From: Paenibacillus tuaregi
Lineage (GTDB): Bacteria > Bacillota > Bacilli > Paenibacillales > Paenibacillaceae
DNA: 64,000 nucleotides
Assembly: GCF_900086655.1 (NCBI RefSeq)
Contig: NZ_LT575476.1
Location: 4,745,613-4,809,612 of the forward strand
Direction: 5' to 3'
In this document: piece after piece, positions 50,355 to 61,069 of the stretch
Numbering within the stretch: position 1 is the first letter of the stretch
Layout of the letters: each line of letters opens with the position of its first letter
The notes under the pieces: generated by a model
The model's database searches: none
Seen by the model: the letters and a program-made list of their open reading frames with translations, nothing else
What the model was told of the DNA's origin: nothing
Made by a program: the position numbers and the translations under genes

Positions 50355-51754
50355 TTGCGCCGCCACCGCATGCCCTGCGGGGTATCCTCAAGCACGATTC
50401 CCTGTGCATCGAGCAGGTCCCGAATCTCATCGGCCCGGGCCCAGTTTTTGTTCTTACGGGCCTCGGTGCGCTCGGCCACGAGACGCTCGATATCCTCCGA
50501 AGGAAGCTCGGTGCTCTCCTCGGTATAGATGCGCAGCACCCCGTTCATCTCATCGAACAGCGCTTTGGCTGCCAGAAGATCAGCGCTGCTGACTACTGAG
50601 TGCTTCAGCAGCGCATTCACTTCGTTCACCCATTCAAAGACAGCCGTAATTGCATCCGGCGTGTTGAAGTCGTCCTGCATTTTGTCGTGGAACAATTGAC
50701 GAATCTCCACGAGTCTTTCCTTCAGCTCCGGCGAAACCTCTCCGCCTGTGTCTCCCACCGCCTGAAGCCGGTGGTTAAGGTTCCCTACCGCATTCGCAAT
50801 CCGCTCCACGCTTTTCTCCGCCTGCTCCATCGTCTCCTCCGAGAAGTTCAGCGGGTTGCGGTAGTGGCTGGAAAGCATGAAATAACGGATGGCTTCGCGC
50901 TTGTACATATTACGAAGGTCTTTGACTAGAACCCCATTGCCGAGTGATTTCGACATTTTTTCGCCACTGATGTTGATAAACCCGTTATGCATCCAATATT
51001 TAGCCAGCGGCTTGCCGGTCACCGCTTCGGATTGGGCCACCTCACATTCATGGTGTGGGAACTGCAAATCCTGCCCACCCCCGTGAATATCCAGCGTATC
51101 GCCCAACAGATCACGGGCCATCGCCGAGCATTCAATATGCCAGCCCGGTCTGCCGTCTCCCCAAGGACTGGACCAGTAGATCTCTCCAGGCTTTGCCGCT
51201 TTCCAAAGTACGAAGTCCTGCGGGTTCTCCTTGCGCTCATCGACATTGATGCGGATGCCGTACTGAAGCTCATCCAGATTCTGATGAGACAGCTTGCCGT
51301 AATCCTCGAATTTTCCAGTACGGTAGAAGACATCTCCGCCCGACTCATAGGCATAGCCTTTACGCTCCAGCTCTTTGATGAAGTCGATGATGATCGTCAT
51401 GTTCTCGGTCACCCTAGGGTTGGAAGTTGCACGGGGGATGCCAAGTCCATCGAGGTCCTCATAATACGCTTTAATGAACGTTTCAGCGACCTCCGGAACC
51501 GTAGTCTTCATCTCTTCGGCTTTGCGGATCAGCTTGTCGTCGACATCGGTAAAATTCACGACATAGTTTACGTCATATTTCTGATTCTCCAGATAACTCC
51601 GCACAACATCGAAGAAGATCATCGGCCGTGCATTCCCGATATGAATATACCCGTATACCGTTGGCCCGCAGACGTAAACTTTCGCTTTTCCCGGCTCCTG
51701 ACTGACGAACTCTTCTTTCTTACGGGTTAGTGTGTTGTAGATGTGAAGTGTCAT
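50351..51754 (-). CDS. cysS: Cysteinyl-tRNA synthetase
   Basis: A 467-residue class I synthetase. It has the HIGH motif (GYIHIGNARP, about 35), the zinc-binding cysteine and histidines (HIECSAMAR and HHECEVAQS) and KMSKSLGN (about 267). It belongs to the cysE-cysS-mrnC-rlmB-rae1 transcript under a cysteine T-box, but a 268-nt insert separates it from cysE. Confidence 0.97.
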   Translation of the reverse strand: MTLHIYNTLTRKKEEFVSQEPGKAKVYVCGPTVYGYIHIGNARPMIFFDVVRSYLENQKYDVNYVVNFTDVDDKLIRKAEEMKTTVPEVAETFIKAYYEDLDGLGIPRATSNPRVTENMTIIIDFIKELERKGYAYESGGDVFYRTGKFEDYGKLSHQNLDELQYGIRINVDERKENPQDFVLWKAAKPGEIYWSSPWGDGRPGWHIECSAMARDLLGDTLDIHGGGQDLQFPHHECEVAQSEAVTGKPLAKYWMHNGFINISGEKMSKSLGNGVLVKDLRNMYKREAIRYFMLSSHYRNPLNFSEETMEQAEKSVERIANAVGNLNHRLQAVGDTGGEVSPELKERLVEIRQLFHDKMQDDFNTPDAITAVFEWVNEVNALLKHSVVSSADLLAAKALFDEMNGVLRIYTEESTELPSEDIERLVAERTEARKNKNWARADEIRDLLDAQGIVLEDTPQGMRWRRK

Positions 51755-52023
51755 ACTAACATCCTTTCATCGCTCTCATATATGCCCGGACGAGCCAGGT
51801 GTGGTCTCTCTTTATTTAAAATAAACTTATCAAAGTAGCACCTCTCGGGCGTTGTGATGTCGAGTATTCTAACGACCACTATTGTCTTTGAAATGCTTGA
51901 AATAAATATTCAGTCAGGCGTTCCAAAAGACAAAGGTGGACTATCCGCTTCTTTAGAATCACTCGGCCTCCTCACTAAGATCAGTAAATTCTGCAGTTTC
52001 CAGTTTCGTTTTACATAGATTTA
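51755..52023 (-). other. Structured 268-nt insert between cysE and cysS
   Basis: The arms at 51854-51895 and 51921-51975 are partly complementary. On the minus strand the pairs, from outside in, are GTGA/TCAC, CGAG/CTCG, ATTCTAA/TTAGAAT, CCAC/GTGG and TTGTCTTT/AAAGACAA. A TTATTTTAAATAA palindrome lies further downstream. There is no open frame with a ribosome binding site. In Bacillus cysE and cysS are almost contiguous, so this looks inserted or acquired. Confidence 0.6.
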
Positions 52024-52707
52024 TTACCCTTTATCCCCCTGAACAAGGACCTTATCTTCCTCTTGAGCTTTAGCCCGTTCCTTCTTGAGCTCTCTAAGCT
52101 CTTCTTGAAGCTCTTCAATCTCACGCTGCAGCACCCGCATCGTATCAACGACCGGATCCGGAAGCTGATGGCTGAGACGGTCCATCCGTTTGCCGCCCTG
52201 CTTGACGACTTTACCCGGGATGCCTACCACCGTACTGTTTGGGGGCACTTCCTTGAGCACAACCGAATTGGCCCCAATATTGCTCTGGTCCCCTACAGTA
52301 AAGGAACCCAGAATTTTAGCCCCTGAACCGATAACCACATTATTCCCAATAGTCGGGTGCCTCTTTCCTTTTTCCTTGCCGCTTCCTCCGAGGGTAACTC
52401 CCTGATAGATAACCACATCGTCCCCGATTTCGCAAGTTTCGCCAATGACAACCCCCATCCCGTGGTCGATGAACAGCCGGTTTCCAATGGTAGCTCCTGG
52501 ATGAATCTCAATACCTGTAAAGAACCTGCTGACCTGGGAAATGATTCGGGCAACCGAGAACCATCTTCTGCGGTAAAAAGCATGTGCGAGCCGGTGACTC
52601 CATATCGCGTGCAGGCCCGAATAAGTGAATACAACTTCGAACCATCCTCTTGCCGCAGGATCATTGTCAAGAACCGCCTCAATATCTGACCTCATCTTCT
52701 TAAACAT
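52024..52707 (-). CDS. cysE: Serine O-acetyltransferase
   Basis: A 227-residue enzyme that makes O-acetylserine, the precursor of cysteine. It has an N-terminal helical part, then a left-handed beta-helix of hexapeptide repeats ([17 protein letters not shown], about 75-91, with the catalytic histidine). The C-terminus has an unusual charged coiled tail ([16 protein letters not shown]). The ATG follows GGGAAGGGGG. It is the first gene under the T-box. Confidence 0.95.
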   Translation of the reverse strand: MFKKMRSDIEAVLDNDPAARGWFEVVFTYSGLHAIWSHRLAHAFYRRRWFSVARIISQVSRFFTGIEIHPGATIGNRLFIDHGMGVVIGETCEIGDDVVIYQGVTLGGSGKEKGKRHPTIGNNVVIGSGAKILGSFTVGDQSNIGANSVVLKEVPPNSTVVGIPGKVVKQGGKRMDRLSHQLPDPVVDTMRVLQREIEELQEELRELKKERAKAQEEDKVLVQGDKG

Positions 52708-52746
52708 AGGTTATGCCCCCTTCCCCGGTAAGTCTCTCATTACAGC

Positions 52747-53040
52747 AAAAAAACGTCCCCGCAGCCGAAGCTGCAGAGACGCCTTACACGCGGTCCCACT
52801 CTGCTTAAATCCCGCCCAAGCCGCATCTGCAGACATAAGCGCAATTTCTCTCAAGGTCCTTAACGCGGACGTTCCTCGGCAGAATCTACCCACGCCTAAC
52901 GCGTGCTCAATTCCACAGCTCCCGGGTGCACTTCCGCCACATGCATTTGGATAACTCACAGCCAGGAAGCCTATTTGGGCCAACCCTGATTATCCTCTCT
53001 GAAAAACGCAACGTCAGCGTACTCTCCCGATCCATGCCTT
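52747..53040 (-). ncRNA. T-box leader, cysteine specifier
   Basis: The transcript opens with CGGGAGAGTA, and the specifier loop contains GAAGTGCACCCG, reading the cysteine codon UGC (52930-52928). The T-box sequence GAGTGGGACCGCG is at about 52802-52790. A GCGTCTC...GGGACG terminator with seven T follows (52783-52747). Uncharged tRNA-Cys should allow read-through into cysE-cysS and the genes behind. Confidence 0.92.
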
Positions 53041-53077
53041 TATGATTAAAGTTCTATAATATCAATAGCTTTCTTCT

Positions 53078-53106
53078 ATATTAGCGAAAACAAATCGAAC
53101 TGACAA
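53078..53106 (-). promoter_or_regulatory. Sigma-A promoter of the T-box/cysE transcript
   Basis: The -35 TTGTCA (53106-53101) and -10 TAATAT (53083-53078) are separated by 17 bp, placing the transcript start just upstream of T-box stem I. Confidence 0.65.
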
Positions 53107-53125
53107 GAAGGGATTTGCCTTCAGC

Positions 53126-54586
53126 TTAAGCCCCGCGAATCTGGGATTTAAGCCGGTCAATCACCCGGTCCTTGCCCAGCAGGTAAATCGTCTGGTTCAG
53201 GTCGCGGCCATGGGTCTGTCCAGTCAAAGCCACACGGATCGGCATGAATAGCTGTTTGCCTTTGTAGCCCGTTTCCTTCTGAACTTCCTTGATCAGCGCA
53301 GCCATGTTCGCCGCTGTAAATTCTGCGGTCGCTGTAACTTTGTCCAGGAAAGCCTGCAGCACTTCAGGAACCTGAGGCTCGGACAGGATGGCCGCAGCTT
53401 CCGCGTCAAGCTCAAGATGAGTGCGGAAGAACAGCTCGGACAGCTCTACAATATCCGAAGCAGAGGTCATCTGCTCCTGGTACAGCGCCACAAGCGCTTT
53501 GGCCCATTCATGCTGCTCCGGTGTAAGCTCAGCCGGAAGGCGGGAAGCCTTCTGAAGCTGGGGAATCGCCATTTCCGCGATCCGCTCCGGATCCGAATTT
53601 TTGATATAGGTATTGTTGATATGTGCCAGCTTATGCGTATCGAATACAGCCGGACTCTTGGACAAACGCTGTGCGTCAAAGATTGAGATCAGCTGCTCTT
53701 GGGAGAAAATCTCTTCCTCCCCTTCCGGCGACCAGCCGAGAAGGGCGATGAAGTTGAACATCGCTTCAGGCAGATAGCCAAGCTGATCATACTGCTCAAT
53801 GAACTGGATCACCGATTCATCCCGTTTGCTCAGCTTCTTATGATTCTCCCCAACGATCAGGGTCATATGCCCAAATTTAGGCGGCTCCCAGCCGAACGCT
53901 TCATAAATCATCAGCTGCCGCGGCGTATTGGAGATATGGTCCTCTCCGCGGAGCACGTGCGAAATCTTCATCAGGTGGTCATCAAGCACTACAGCGAAGT
54001 TATATGTCGGGATACCGTCCTTTTTGACAATAACAAAATCGCCGGATACATTCGACTCAAACGAAATCGGTCCTTTGACCATATCATCGAACTTATACGT
54101 CCGGTTGTCTGGAACGCGGAAGCGAATGCTGGCCACGCGGCCTTCCGCTTCGTACGCTTTCTGCTGCTCCTCGGTCAAATCCCGGTGCTTACCGGAGTAA
54201 CGCGGCATCTCACCTCTGGCAATCTGCTCCTCGCGCTCCTTCTCCAGCTCTTCCTCCGTACAATAACAGCGGTAAGCCAGACCCTTGTCCAGCAGCTCCT
54301 GCCAATATTTCTTGTAAATATCAAGCCGCTCGGTCTGGCGGTACGGCCCATACTCGCCGCCCACATCCACACTCTCATCCCAGTTGATCCCAAGCCACTT
54401 CAAATATTTCAGCTGGCTTTCTTCCCCGCCTTCAATGTTCCGCTTCACATCCGTATCTTCAATACGAATGATGAATTTGCCGCCCAAGTTGCGTGCGAAC
54501 AAATAATTAAACAATGCTGTTCTTGCATTCCCAATATGTAAATGACCTGTCGGACTCGGCGCATACCGTACACGAACCTCTGTCAC
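53126..54586 (-). CDS. gltX: Glutamyl-tRNA synthetase
   Basis: A 486-residue class I synthetase. The HIGH motif is [12 protein letters not shown] (about 11-22) and KMSKS-like KLSKRDE lies at about 252. In Firmicutes this enzyme usually also charges tRNA-Gln for later transamidation. The start is a GTG at 54586 with GGAGGGG upstream. It lies between ispF and the cysE T-box. Confidence 0.97.
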   Translation of the reverse strand: MTEVRVRYAPSPTGHLHIGNARTALFNYLFARNLGGKFIIRIEDTDVKRNIEGGEESQLKYLKWLGINWDESVDVGGEYGPYRQTERLDIYKKYWQELLDKGLAYRCYCTEEELEKEREEQIARGEMPRYSGKHRDLTEEQQKAYEAEGRVASIRFRVPDNRTYKFDDMVKGPISFESNVSGDFVIVKKDGIPTYNFAVVLDDHLMKISHVLRGEDHISNTPRQLMIYEAFGWEPPKFGHMTLIVGENHKKLSKRDESVIQFIEQYDQLGYLPEAMFNFIALLGWSPEGEEEIFSQEQLISIFDAQRLSKSPAVFDTHKLAHINNTYIKNSDPERIAEMAIPQLQKASRLPAELTPEQHEWAKALVALYQEQMTSASDIVELSELFFRTHLELDAEAAAILSEPQVPEVLQAFLDKVTATAEFTAANMAALIKEVQKETGYKGKQLFMPIRVALTGQTHGRDLNQTIYLLGKDRVIDRLKSQIRGA

Positions 54587-54665
54587 TAAAATCCCCTCCG
54601 AAGTATTAAATTAAGGATATAAAACCATTACCCACTATGCCAAAATTCTCGTCCAGCCCGTATTC

Positions 54666-55154
54666 TCAAGATGATAGCACATCTTGAACAAGACCGACAA
54701 CACACTGTGCCGCAATCCCTTCGCCTCTTCCGGTAAACCCAAGCTGTTCCGTGGTTGTTGCTTTAACATTCACTTGATCGGGCTCAGCCCCGAGCGCAGC
54801 GGCAATGACTGCAACCATCTGAGGAATATACGGTGCCATCTTTGGACGCTGTGCGATAATGGTCGCATCCAGATTCCCGAGCTTCCAGCCCTTCTTCACA
54901 GCCATCACCCAGACTTCCTCAAGCAGCTTCAAACTGTCCGCATCCTTGAACTCGGGGTCCGTGTCCGGGAAATGTCTCCCAATGTCCCCTTCCCCAATTG
55001 CTCCCAGAATGGCATCGCTGATGGCATGCAGCAGCACATCCGCATCAGAGTGTCCAAGCAGCCCCTTCTCATAAGGGATGGTAACGCCACCTATAATACA
55101 AGGTCTGCCCTCTACCAATTGATGCACATCAAAGCCCTGCCCCACTCTAAACAT
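54666..55154 (-). CDS. ispF: 2-C-methyl-D-erythritol 2,4-cyclodiphosphate synthase
   Basis: A 162-residue MEP-pathway enzyme. The metal ligands are in FDVHQL (D9, H11), and [17 protein letters not shown] follows. The ATG at 55154 directly follows the ispD stop. The pair supplies isoprenoid precursors for undecaprenyl phosphate and menaquinone. Confidence 0.97.
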   Translation of the reverse strand: MFRVGQGFDVHQLVEGRPCIIGGVTIPYEKGLLGHSDADVLLHAISDAILGAIGEGDIGRHFPDTDPEFKDADSLKLLEEVWVMAVKKGWKLGNLDATIIAQRPKMAPYIPQMVAVIAAALGAEPDQVNVKATTTEQLGFTGRGEGIAAQCVVGLVQDVLSS

Positions 55155-55865
55155 TTACCTCTCCCCCGTCTCTTTCCTTCTGATAAATTCGGCATAATCC
55201 AAGTCGTCCGGTGTGGTAATCTTGATGTTGCTATAGCTTCCTTCCACCACCTTGACCGGTATGCCGATCCGCTCGGCAAGCATGGAGTCATCGGTGCCGA
55301 GAAAGCCCTCACTGGCTGCATTCTGGTGAGCCTTAAGCAGGTCGGAATGCCGAAAAGCCTGCGGGGTCTGAATAGCCCACAAGCTGCGGCGGTCAGGGGT
55401 CGCGGTAACCCATGCCTGGTCGTTCACCTGTTTGACGGTATCCTTCACCGGCACCGCCAGGATCGCTGCCCCTTCCTTCTTCGCGGCTGTGTAACAAGCC
55501 GTCACCTGATCTCCAGTCACAAAGGGTCTTACCCCGTCATGAACCAATACCCATTCACAATGGGTTTCAAGCAATCCTTTATACACCGAGTGCTGGCGTT
55601 CAGCCCCGCCCGGGATCACATTTACTGTATGCTCCAATCCGTACGTCTTCACCCATTCCTGGCACCTTGGCACATCCTGCTCACCTGTTACCAGAATGAT
55701 CTCCTTAATAAAAGGAAGACGGTCAAACACTTCAAGCGTATGGATGATGATGGGCTTGTCCTGCAGGAGCAAATACTGCTTGCTCTCCACGGTTCCCATT
55801 CGGGTCCCTCTGCCGGCAGCCACCACGATGACCGCTGCGTCCTGATTGTTCACTACCACTGTCAT
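55155..55865 (-). CDS. ispD: 2-C-methyl-D-erythritol 4-phosphate cytidylyltransferase
   Basis: A 236-residue MEP-pathway enzyme that joins CTP and MEP. The nucleotide-binding motif AAGRGTRMG is at about 16-24, and VLVHDGVRPFV near 105 is intact. It lies directly upstream of ispF; the ATG follows GAGG. Confidence 0.96.
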   Translation of the reverse strand: MTVVVNNQDAAVIVVAAGRGTRMGTVESKQYLLLQDKPIIIHTLEVFDRLPFIKEIILVTGEQDVPRCQEWVKTYGLEHTVNVIPGGAERQHSVYKGLLETHCEWVLVHDGVRPFVTGDQVTACYTAAKKEGAAILAVPVKDTVKQVNDQAWVTATPDRRSLWAIQTPQAFRHSDLLKAHQNAASEGFLGTDDSMLAERIGIPVKVVEGSYSNIKITTPDDLDYAEFIRRKETGER

Positions 55866-55927
55866 CCCTGCCTCACCGTATCATAGTAAGCTGCCCGCTC
55901 TCTACAGCCTTTCCCATCATACCGTGT

Positions 55928-57016
55928 TTACTGGGCTTTTTCCAACAATTTTGGCTTCGCGAAGATCATTCGGCCCGCCGAGGTCTGCAGCACACTGGTC
56001 ACCAGTACTTCAGTCACAGTACCGATGTAATCCCGTCCACCCTCCACCACGATCATGGTTCCATCATCGAGGTAAGCCACACCTTGGCCATGCTCTTTGC
56101 CGTCCTTGATGACCTGAACCATAATCTCTTCGCCCGGAAGTACAACCGGCTTCACCGCATTGGCCAGATCGTTAATATTCAGCACGGATACCCCCTGAAG
56201 CTCACAGACCTTATTCAGATTGAAGTCGTTGGTCACCACTTTGCCCTGCAGCACCTTAGCCAACTTTACCAGCTTGCTGTCCACCTCGGAAATATCTTCA
56301 AAGTCCCCTTCGTAGATCAGAACTTTCACATCGAGTTCCTTCTGGATTTTGTTTAAGATGTCTAGCCCTCTGCGGCCCCGGTTCCGCTTAAGCAGATCAG
56401 AAGAATCAGCAATATGCTGAAGCTCTTCCAGTACGAACTCCGGGATCACAATGGTCCCCTCGATAAAACCGGTCTTGCAAATGTCCGCGATTCGTCCGTC
56501 GATAATCACACTGGTATCAAGAATCTTATGCTCTTGGGTCCAGCTTTCTTCTTCACGCTGATCCGAGCCCCATCTCCCGGATTTCCACAAAGAGGAGAGC
56601 TCGTCTTTCTTCTCAATCCCTACCCGCAGGCCGATGTAACCGCACGCCCACGTAATTACAAGCTGCACTGCTTCCCTCAAGCTTCCAAGCCAAGTCAAAC
56701 CGGGGTAGACCATTAACGAAAGAAGAAGTCCTGCAGTAAGACCTGCCGTACCCGCAGCCAATTTTCCCATAGGGATTTGAGTTAAAGCCTGAATACTTGC
56801 CCGAATACGCCCGGACAAATTCTCCGCAAATAATGAAAAGAGGAACATAAAGAGACAGGCGCCCACCACAGCGAAAAGAAGATGCTGACCCAGGGGGCCT
56901 ATTTGATCCATGAAGGATTGAAATGAAGCCGGCATCACATCAACCAGTCCCTGGGATGTATAACCTGACCATGCTCCAATCAACCCGGCAAGAATCAGAA
57001 AGGTTCTCTTTACCAT
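55928..57016 (-). CDS. PIN/TRAM domain membrane protein (YacL-like)
   Basis: A 362-residue protein. Four predicted membrane helices (to about 135) are followed by a PIN nuclease-like domain ([19 protein letters not shown], about 165) and a C-terminal TRAM domain ([20 protein letters not shown]). The family is conserved in Firmicutes beside ispD; its substrate is not known. I use the ATG at 57016, 9 nt from AAGGAGGTG; the frame to 57028 starts inside that site. Confidence 0.9.
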   Translation of the reverse strand: MVKRTFLILAGLIGAWSGYTSQGLVDVMPASFQSFMDQIGPLGQHLLFAVVGACLFMFLFSLFAENLSGRIRASIQALTQIPMGKLAAGTAGLTAGLLLSLMVYPGLTWLGSLREAVQLVITWACGYIGLRVGIEKKDELSSLWKSGRWGSDQREEESWTQEHKILDTSVIIDGRIADICKTGFIEGTIVIPEFVLEELQHIADSSDLLKRNRGRRGLDILNKIQKELDVKVLIYEGDFEDISEVDSKLVKLAKVLQGKVVTNDFNLNKVCELQGVSVLNINDLANAVKPVVLPGEEIMVQVIKDGKEHGQGVAYLDDGTMIVVEGGRDYIGTVTEVLVTSVLQTSAGRMIFAKPKLLEKAQ

Positions 57017-57231
57017 ATGTTCCTTCACCTCCTTGAAATTTTGTACATCTGTTCTTTATCCAGTATGATCCATTTTTTGCAGAGGTAATCTAGCGGATTG
57101 AACTTTTTTTTCGAGTTGTCCGAAATGTCCTAATCTCTCTCAAAGCCCTTGGTTGTGGGATTTCTGCTTGATCCAGAGGGAAAAGGTGATCTATAATGTA
57201 TTCAATTCATAATATAAGGTGGATGGAAAAT

Positions 57232-57627
57232 ATGAGCACACTTAGCTTACAGTCTTTTCAAGAACAAGTTTCCGAATTGCTGCTCCGTCACCGCAGTCTG
57301 CTCGATGTCCTGTCCAAAAATGGACAAAGCAATGCTTCCGTCATCCGTGCGGTAACTAAAGCCGTCACAGAGTGCGGATGCATTGAGCTTCATGCTACCA
57401 AGCAAACGTTTGAACCCGGTATCGATCTTGAACAGGCCAAGGAAGTGGCCGGCAAGCACGTAAAGGGAGAGCTTTGCGAGAACTGCAGGGAAGCGGTTAG
57501 TTCAGAACTGGGCCGCAACTTGTTTTATATGTCTGCCTTATGTAATCTGCTTGATATTAACATGGATGATGTCGTTCAAAGGGAATCCCAGAAATGCTCC
57601 ACGCTTGGATTGTTCAATCTGTCTTAA
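57232..57627 (+). CDS. Small cysteine-containing protein of unknown function
   Basis: The only clear plus-strand gene; about 131 residues and predicted mostly helical. Cysteines occur as ECGC (mid-protein) and CENC, and again in QKCSTLGLF near the end, which could bind a metal. I recall similar proteins in Paenibacillus but cannot name a function. The C-terminal ELGRNLFYMSALCNLLDI loosely recalls all-alpha NTP pyrophosphohydrolases. The ATG at 57232 has AAGGTGG 9 nt upstream; the ATG at 57196 with AGGTGAT is an alternative. A shared terminator lies downstream. Confidence 0.75.
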   Translation: MSTLSLQSFQEQVSELLLRHRSLLDVLSKNGQSNASVIRAVTKAVTECGCIELHATKQTFEPGIDLEQAKEVAGKHVKGELCENCREAVSSELGRNLFYMSALCNLLDINMDDVVQRESQKCSTLGLFNLS

Positions 57628-57645
57628 GATATCCCGATAAAAATG

Positions 57646-57682
57646 CAAAAAACACTGGCCCTGTTGGACCAGTGTTTTTGTT
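57646..57682. terminator. Bidirectional terminator between convergent genes
   Basis: AAACACTGG and CCAGTGTTT form a 9-bp stem with A-rich sequence before it and T-rich sequence after it, so it works on both strands. It serves the plus-strand gene and pssA. Confidence 0.9.
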
Positions 57683-57714
57683 TGTTTATTAGACTGTAGG
57701 GTAACCTGTATCAA

Positions 57715-58443
57715 TTAATGCTTGGAGCGGTAAGGCTCATCGGAAGAGTGCGAATGCGGACCCCTTTTGCCGAACAATCTTTCAATATTCTGCTTAAGCC
57801 CATACAGCGCATAGATCACAAGAGGCACAAAAATCAGTTTGGTCAATTGGTCCGGGAATCTTACGGCCACCACCACAGCAACCAGTACGACCCATGGTGC
57901 GAACCAAAGCGCTTTTCTGGGAAGTCCAATTTTCTTGAAATTCGGATATCTTACGGAGCTCACCATCAAATAAGAAAGCAGAAGCATCGCTATAATAAAA
58001 TAAGGGGCTGTAATCTCTTTGTGAAATAACGACAACGTGGCAAGCACGCTACCGGCAGCCGGAATTGGAAGTCCAATGAAATATCCAGGAATTCCCGGCT
58101 TCACATTAAATCTCGCAAGGCGCAGTGCACCGCACATTGGGAAAATAGCGGTCACGATCCAAGCCAGAGCGACAGGCATATCTTGAAAGGAAATAATGTA
58201 CATCAGCAGAGCGGGTGCAATCCCGAAGGAAATGACATCCGAGAGAGAATCGAGTTCTTTTCCAAATTCGCTTTGACAGTTAAGCGCACGGGCTACACGT
58301 CCATCCAGACCATCCAGCAGCATGGCTACAATCACCATGATTGCCGCCAAACTGTACCTCCCGTTAAATGCCAACATAATCGCGACCATTCCAAGAAACA
58401 AGTTACCCAAGGTAAACATGTTCGGAATCGATTTAGTAATCAT
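57715..58443 (-). CDS. pssA: CDP-diacylglycerol-serine O-phosphatidyltransferase
   Basis: A 242-residue integral membrane enzyme making phosphatidylserine, the precursor of phosphatidylethanolamine. The CDP-alcohol phosphatidyltransferase motif is complete: DGLDGRVARALNCQSEFG then KELDSLSD (about 44-70). Six or more membrane helices follow. The ATG has GAGGTGAA upstream. No phosphatidylserine decarboxylase gene lies beside it. Its place between disA and the YacL-like gene differs from B. subtilis. Confidence 0.93.
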   Translation of the reverse strand: MITKSIPNMFTLGNLFLGMVAIMLAFNGRYSLAAIMVIVAMLLDGLDGRVARALNCQSEFGKELDSLSDVISFGIAPALLMYIISFQDMPVALAWIVTAIFPMCGALRLARFNVKPGIPGYFIGLPIPAAGSVLATLSLFHKEITAPYFIIAMLLLSYLMVSSVRYPNFKKIGLPRKALWFAPWVVLVAVVVAVRFPDQLTKLIFVPLVIYALYGLKQNIERLFGKRGPHSHSSDEPYRSKH

Positions 58444-58496
58444 CTCTTCACCTCATATATATTATGCCTCAGGTTCATCCTTTGATTGTATGGGAA

Positions 58497-59573
58497 TTAA
58501 ATTTGTCTGTCAATAAATACTTGTTCCTGAAGGCGCTTTAGCCCCTCTTTAATTGCACGTGCCCGCACCTCGCCAATTCCATCCACTTCATCCAGCTCTT
58601 CAATAGAAGCCATCATAACTCCCGGAAGCTGTTCGAACCGCTCAACCAAATTGTGAACAATTACGTTAGGCAGCCGCGGAATTTTGTTCAGCACGCGGTA
58701 ACCCCGCGGGGAGATCAGCTCTTCGGAAGAAGCCCAAGCCGCAGGATATCCGAGCAGCTTGGTAATGTGCACCACATCAAGCAATTCCTCATCGGAAGAA
58801 CGCTTCAGACCTAGGATCAGATCACGGATATACTCCTCCTGGTCCTCACGGGCATAGTCCTTATACAAGAGCCAGGCTTCTTCTTCCATGTTGCTGACCA
58901 GCTCTTCCATCTGCATGCTAATCAGGCGGCCTTCCGTGCCAAGCTCGTTGATGAATCTTTTGATCTCAAGCTTAATCCGGATCACCATTTCCACCCGTTG
59001 GATCACATTAATCACTTCCGGCAGAGTGACCAGCTCTTCGAACTCCGATGCTGTCAAGTTGGTCAAGGACTGATTGAGCACGGATCTATACTTCTCCAGC
59101 GTCTGAATTGCCTGATTCGCTTTGGTCAGAATCACGCCAATCTCTTTGAGCGCATAACGCAAACCACCTTGGTATAAGGTGATAATGTTGCGGCGCTGCG
59201 AAATGGAAACCACCAGCTTGCCGGTCTGCTTCGCTACCCGCTCCGCTGTACGGTGACGGATTCCCGTTTCGGCAGAAGAAATCGAGGAATCGGGAATCAG
59301 CTGCGTATTTGCATATAAAATCCGCTTCAAGTCCTCACTAAGAATAATGGCTCCATCCATCTTGGCGAGCTCATACAAGTAGTTCGGCGAGAAATCACAG
59401 TTGATGGAGAATCCCCCCTCAACCACCTCCATGACCTCCGGGCTGTATCCGACCACAATCAGGCCGCCCGTCTTCGCCCGCAGCACATTCTCCAGACCGT
59501 CCCGGAATGCCGTTCCCGGTGCGACGAGTCTGAGCAGATCGTTCATTTTCTCCAATTGGTTAGGTTCTTTCAT
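58497..59573 (-). CDS. disA: DNA integrity scanning diadenylate cyclase DisA
   Basis: A 358-residue octameric enzyme that makes c-di-AMP from ATP and scans DNA before sporulation. The DAC domain motifs are DGA (73-75) and RHRTAER (106-112). A helical spine follows, then a C-terminal helix-hairpin-helix DNA-binding domain ([20 protein letters not shown]). It starts 13 nt after radA, as in Bacillus, where RadA and DisA work together. Confidence 0.96.
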   Translation of the reverse strand: MKEPNQLEKMNDLLRLVAPGTAFRDGLENVLRAKTGGLIVVGYSPEVMEVVEGGFSINCDFSPNYLYELAKMDGAIILSEDLKRILYANTQLIPDSSISSAETGIRHRTAERVAKQTGKLVVSISQRRNIITLYQGGLRYALKEIGVILTKANQAIQTLEKYRSVLNQSLTNLTASEFEELVTLPEVINVIQRVEMVIRIKLEIKRFINELGTEGRLISMQMEELVSNMEEEAWLLYKDYAREDQEEYIRDLILGLKRSSDEELLDVVHITKLLGYPAAWASSEELISPRGYRVLNKIPRLPNVIVHNLVERFEQLPGVMMASIEELDEVDGIGEVRARAIKEGLKRLQEQVFIDRQI

Positions 59574-59586
59574 CTTTAAGTGCCCC

Positions 59587-60954
59587 CTAATTTAACGCAA
59601 CAGCTAACGCCTCTGCAACGGTGTTCACGCCGACAAGCTCAATACCTTTGGGGCTCTTCCATCCCTTAAGGCTCTTCTCTGGCAGAATGACCCGTTTGAA
59701 TCCGAGCTTCTCCGCTTCTCTTACCCGCTGCTCCACACGGGACACCGCCCTTACCTCCCCGGTCAATCCAACCTCTCCGAAAATGACGTCATCGGGCTTG
59801 GTCGGAATGTCCCGGAAGCTGGAGGCAATGCTCACCGCGATGGCCAGGTCGACAGCCGGCTCATCCAGCCGGACACCGCCCGCCACATTCACATAGGCAT
59901 CCTGATTCTGCAGGAACATGCCCATTCTTTTCTCAAGAACGGCAATAATCAGATTCATCCGGTGATGATCCACTCCTGTCCCCATCCGCCTTGGTGAAGG
60001 AAAATGAGTCGAGGAGATCAACGCCTGAAGCTCCACCAGCATAGGACGCGTCCCTTCCATACTGGCGACTACCGTCGAACCAGCCACCCCAAGCGGACGC
60101 TCCGACAGGAACAATTCAGACGGATTCGTAACTTCCGTAAGACCTACTTCATTCATTTCGAAGATCCCGATTTCGTTGGTGGAACCAAAACGGTTCTTCA
60201 CCGCTCTGAGCAGCCGGTAGGAATGATGCCGCTCACCTTCAAAATAAAGCACACAGTCCACCATATGCTCAAGCAGCCGTGGACCGGCAATAGCGCCCTC
60301 CTTGGTAACATGGCCGACAAGCACCGTGGCTATGCCCTGTCCCTTGGCGATCCTCATAAACCTTGCGGTACACTCACGGACCTGGGACACGCTTCCCGGT
60401 GCACTGGTCACTTCAGGTAAATATACAGTCTGAATCGAATCGATGACCAGAAAGTCAGGCGATACGCTCTCAATCGCTTCCTCAATGCTATCCATATTGC
60501 TCTCACACAGCACAAAAAGCTCCTCTGACAGCGCACCAAGGCGTTCAGCGCGCAGCTTGGTCTGCCGTACGGATTCTTCTCCTGAAATATACAGTACACG
60601 AAGTCCTGCGCGGGCCATCTCATAAGACGTCTGAAGCAACAGTGTGGATTTGCCGATTCCCGGATCACCGCCAACCAATACAAGTGAGCCCGGAACAACC
60701 CCTCCGCCAAGGACACGGTTTAACTCTCCGATTCCAGTCTGAACACGCGGCTCTTTGCCGCTCTCTATATTGATGATGGGCTGGGCCTTTTCCTTAGTTT
60801 GAAAAAGCCCCGATGTCAGCCCCTGTGTCTTTACGACTTTCTCTGTTTCCTCAATCATGGTATTCCAGGCACTGCAGCCCGGGCACTTGCCATACCATTT
60901 CGGGGATTCGTAACCGCATTCCGTACAATAGAACTTGGTCTTAATTTTGGCCAT
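59587..60954 (-). CDS. radA: DNA repair protein RadA
   Basis: A 455-residue RecA-like helicase that supports branch migration in recombination. It has an N-terminal zinc finger (C10, C13, C24, C27), Walker [10 protein letters not shown] (96-104), the family-specific KNRFG (253-257) and a C-terminal Lon-like domain. The ATG follows TAGGAGAA. It is followed by disA. Confidence 0.96.
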   Translation of the reverse strand: MAKIKTKFYCTECGYESPKWYGKCPGCSAWNTMIEETEKVVKTQGLTSGLFQTKEKAQPIINIESGKEPRVQTGIGELNRVLGGGVVPGSLVLVGGDPGIGKSTLLLQTSYEMARAGLRVLYISGEESVRQTKLRAERLGALSEELFVLCESNMDSIEEAIESVSPDFLVIDSIQTVYLPEVTSAPGSVSQVRECTARFMRIAKGQGIATVLVGHVTKEGAIAGPRLLEHMVDCVLYFEGERHHSYRLLRAVKNRFGSTNEIGIFEMNEVGLTEVTNPSELFLSERPLGVAGSTVVASMEGTRPMLVELQALISSTHFPSPRRMGTGVDHHRMNLIIAVLEKRMGMFLQNQDAYVNVAGGVRLDEPAVDLAIAVSIASSFRDIPTKPDDVIFGEVGLTGEVRAVSRVEQRVREAEKLGFKRVILPEKSLKGWKSPKGIELVGVNTVAEALAVALN

Positions 60955-61069
60955 GTACTTCTCCTAACCATCTGCAAAATATATTCCCGTAATTCAACCG
61001 GTATAACAATCAAAGTTTACCATTTATACTGTTTTATCGTAAAGTTCTAATGAAAATGTTATATCAAAA

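Noticed and set aside
51755-52023. Possible second T-box in front of cysS
   Set aside because: There is no T-box sequence, specifier loop or terminator with a T run; the folding is of a different kind.
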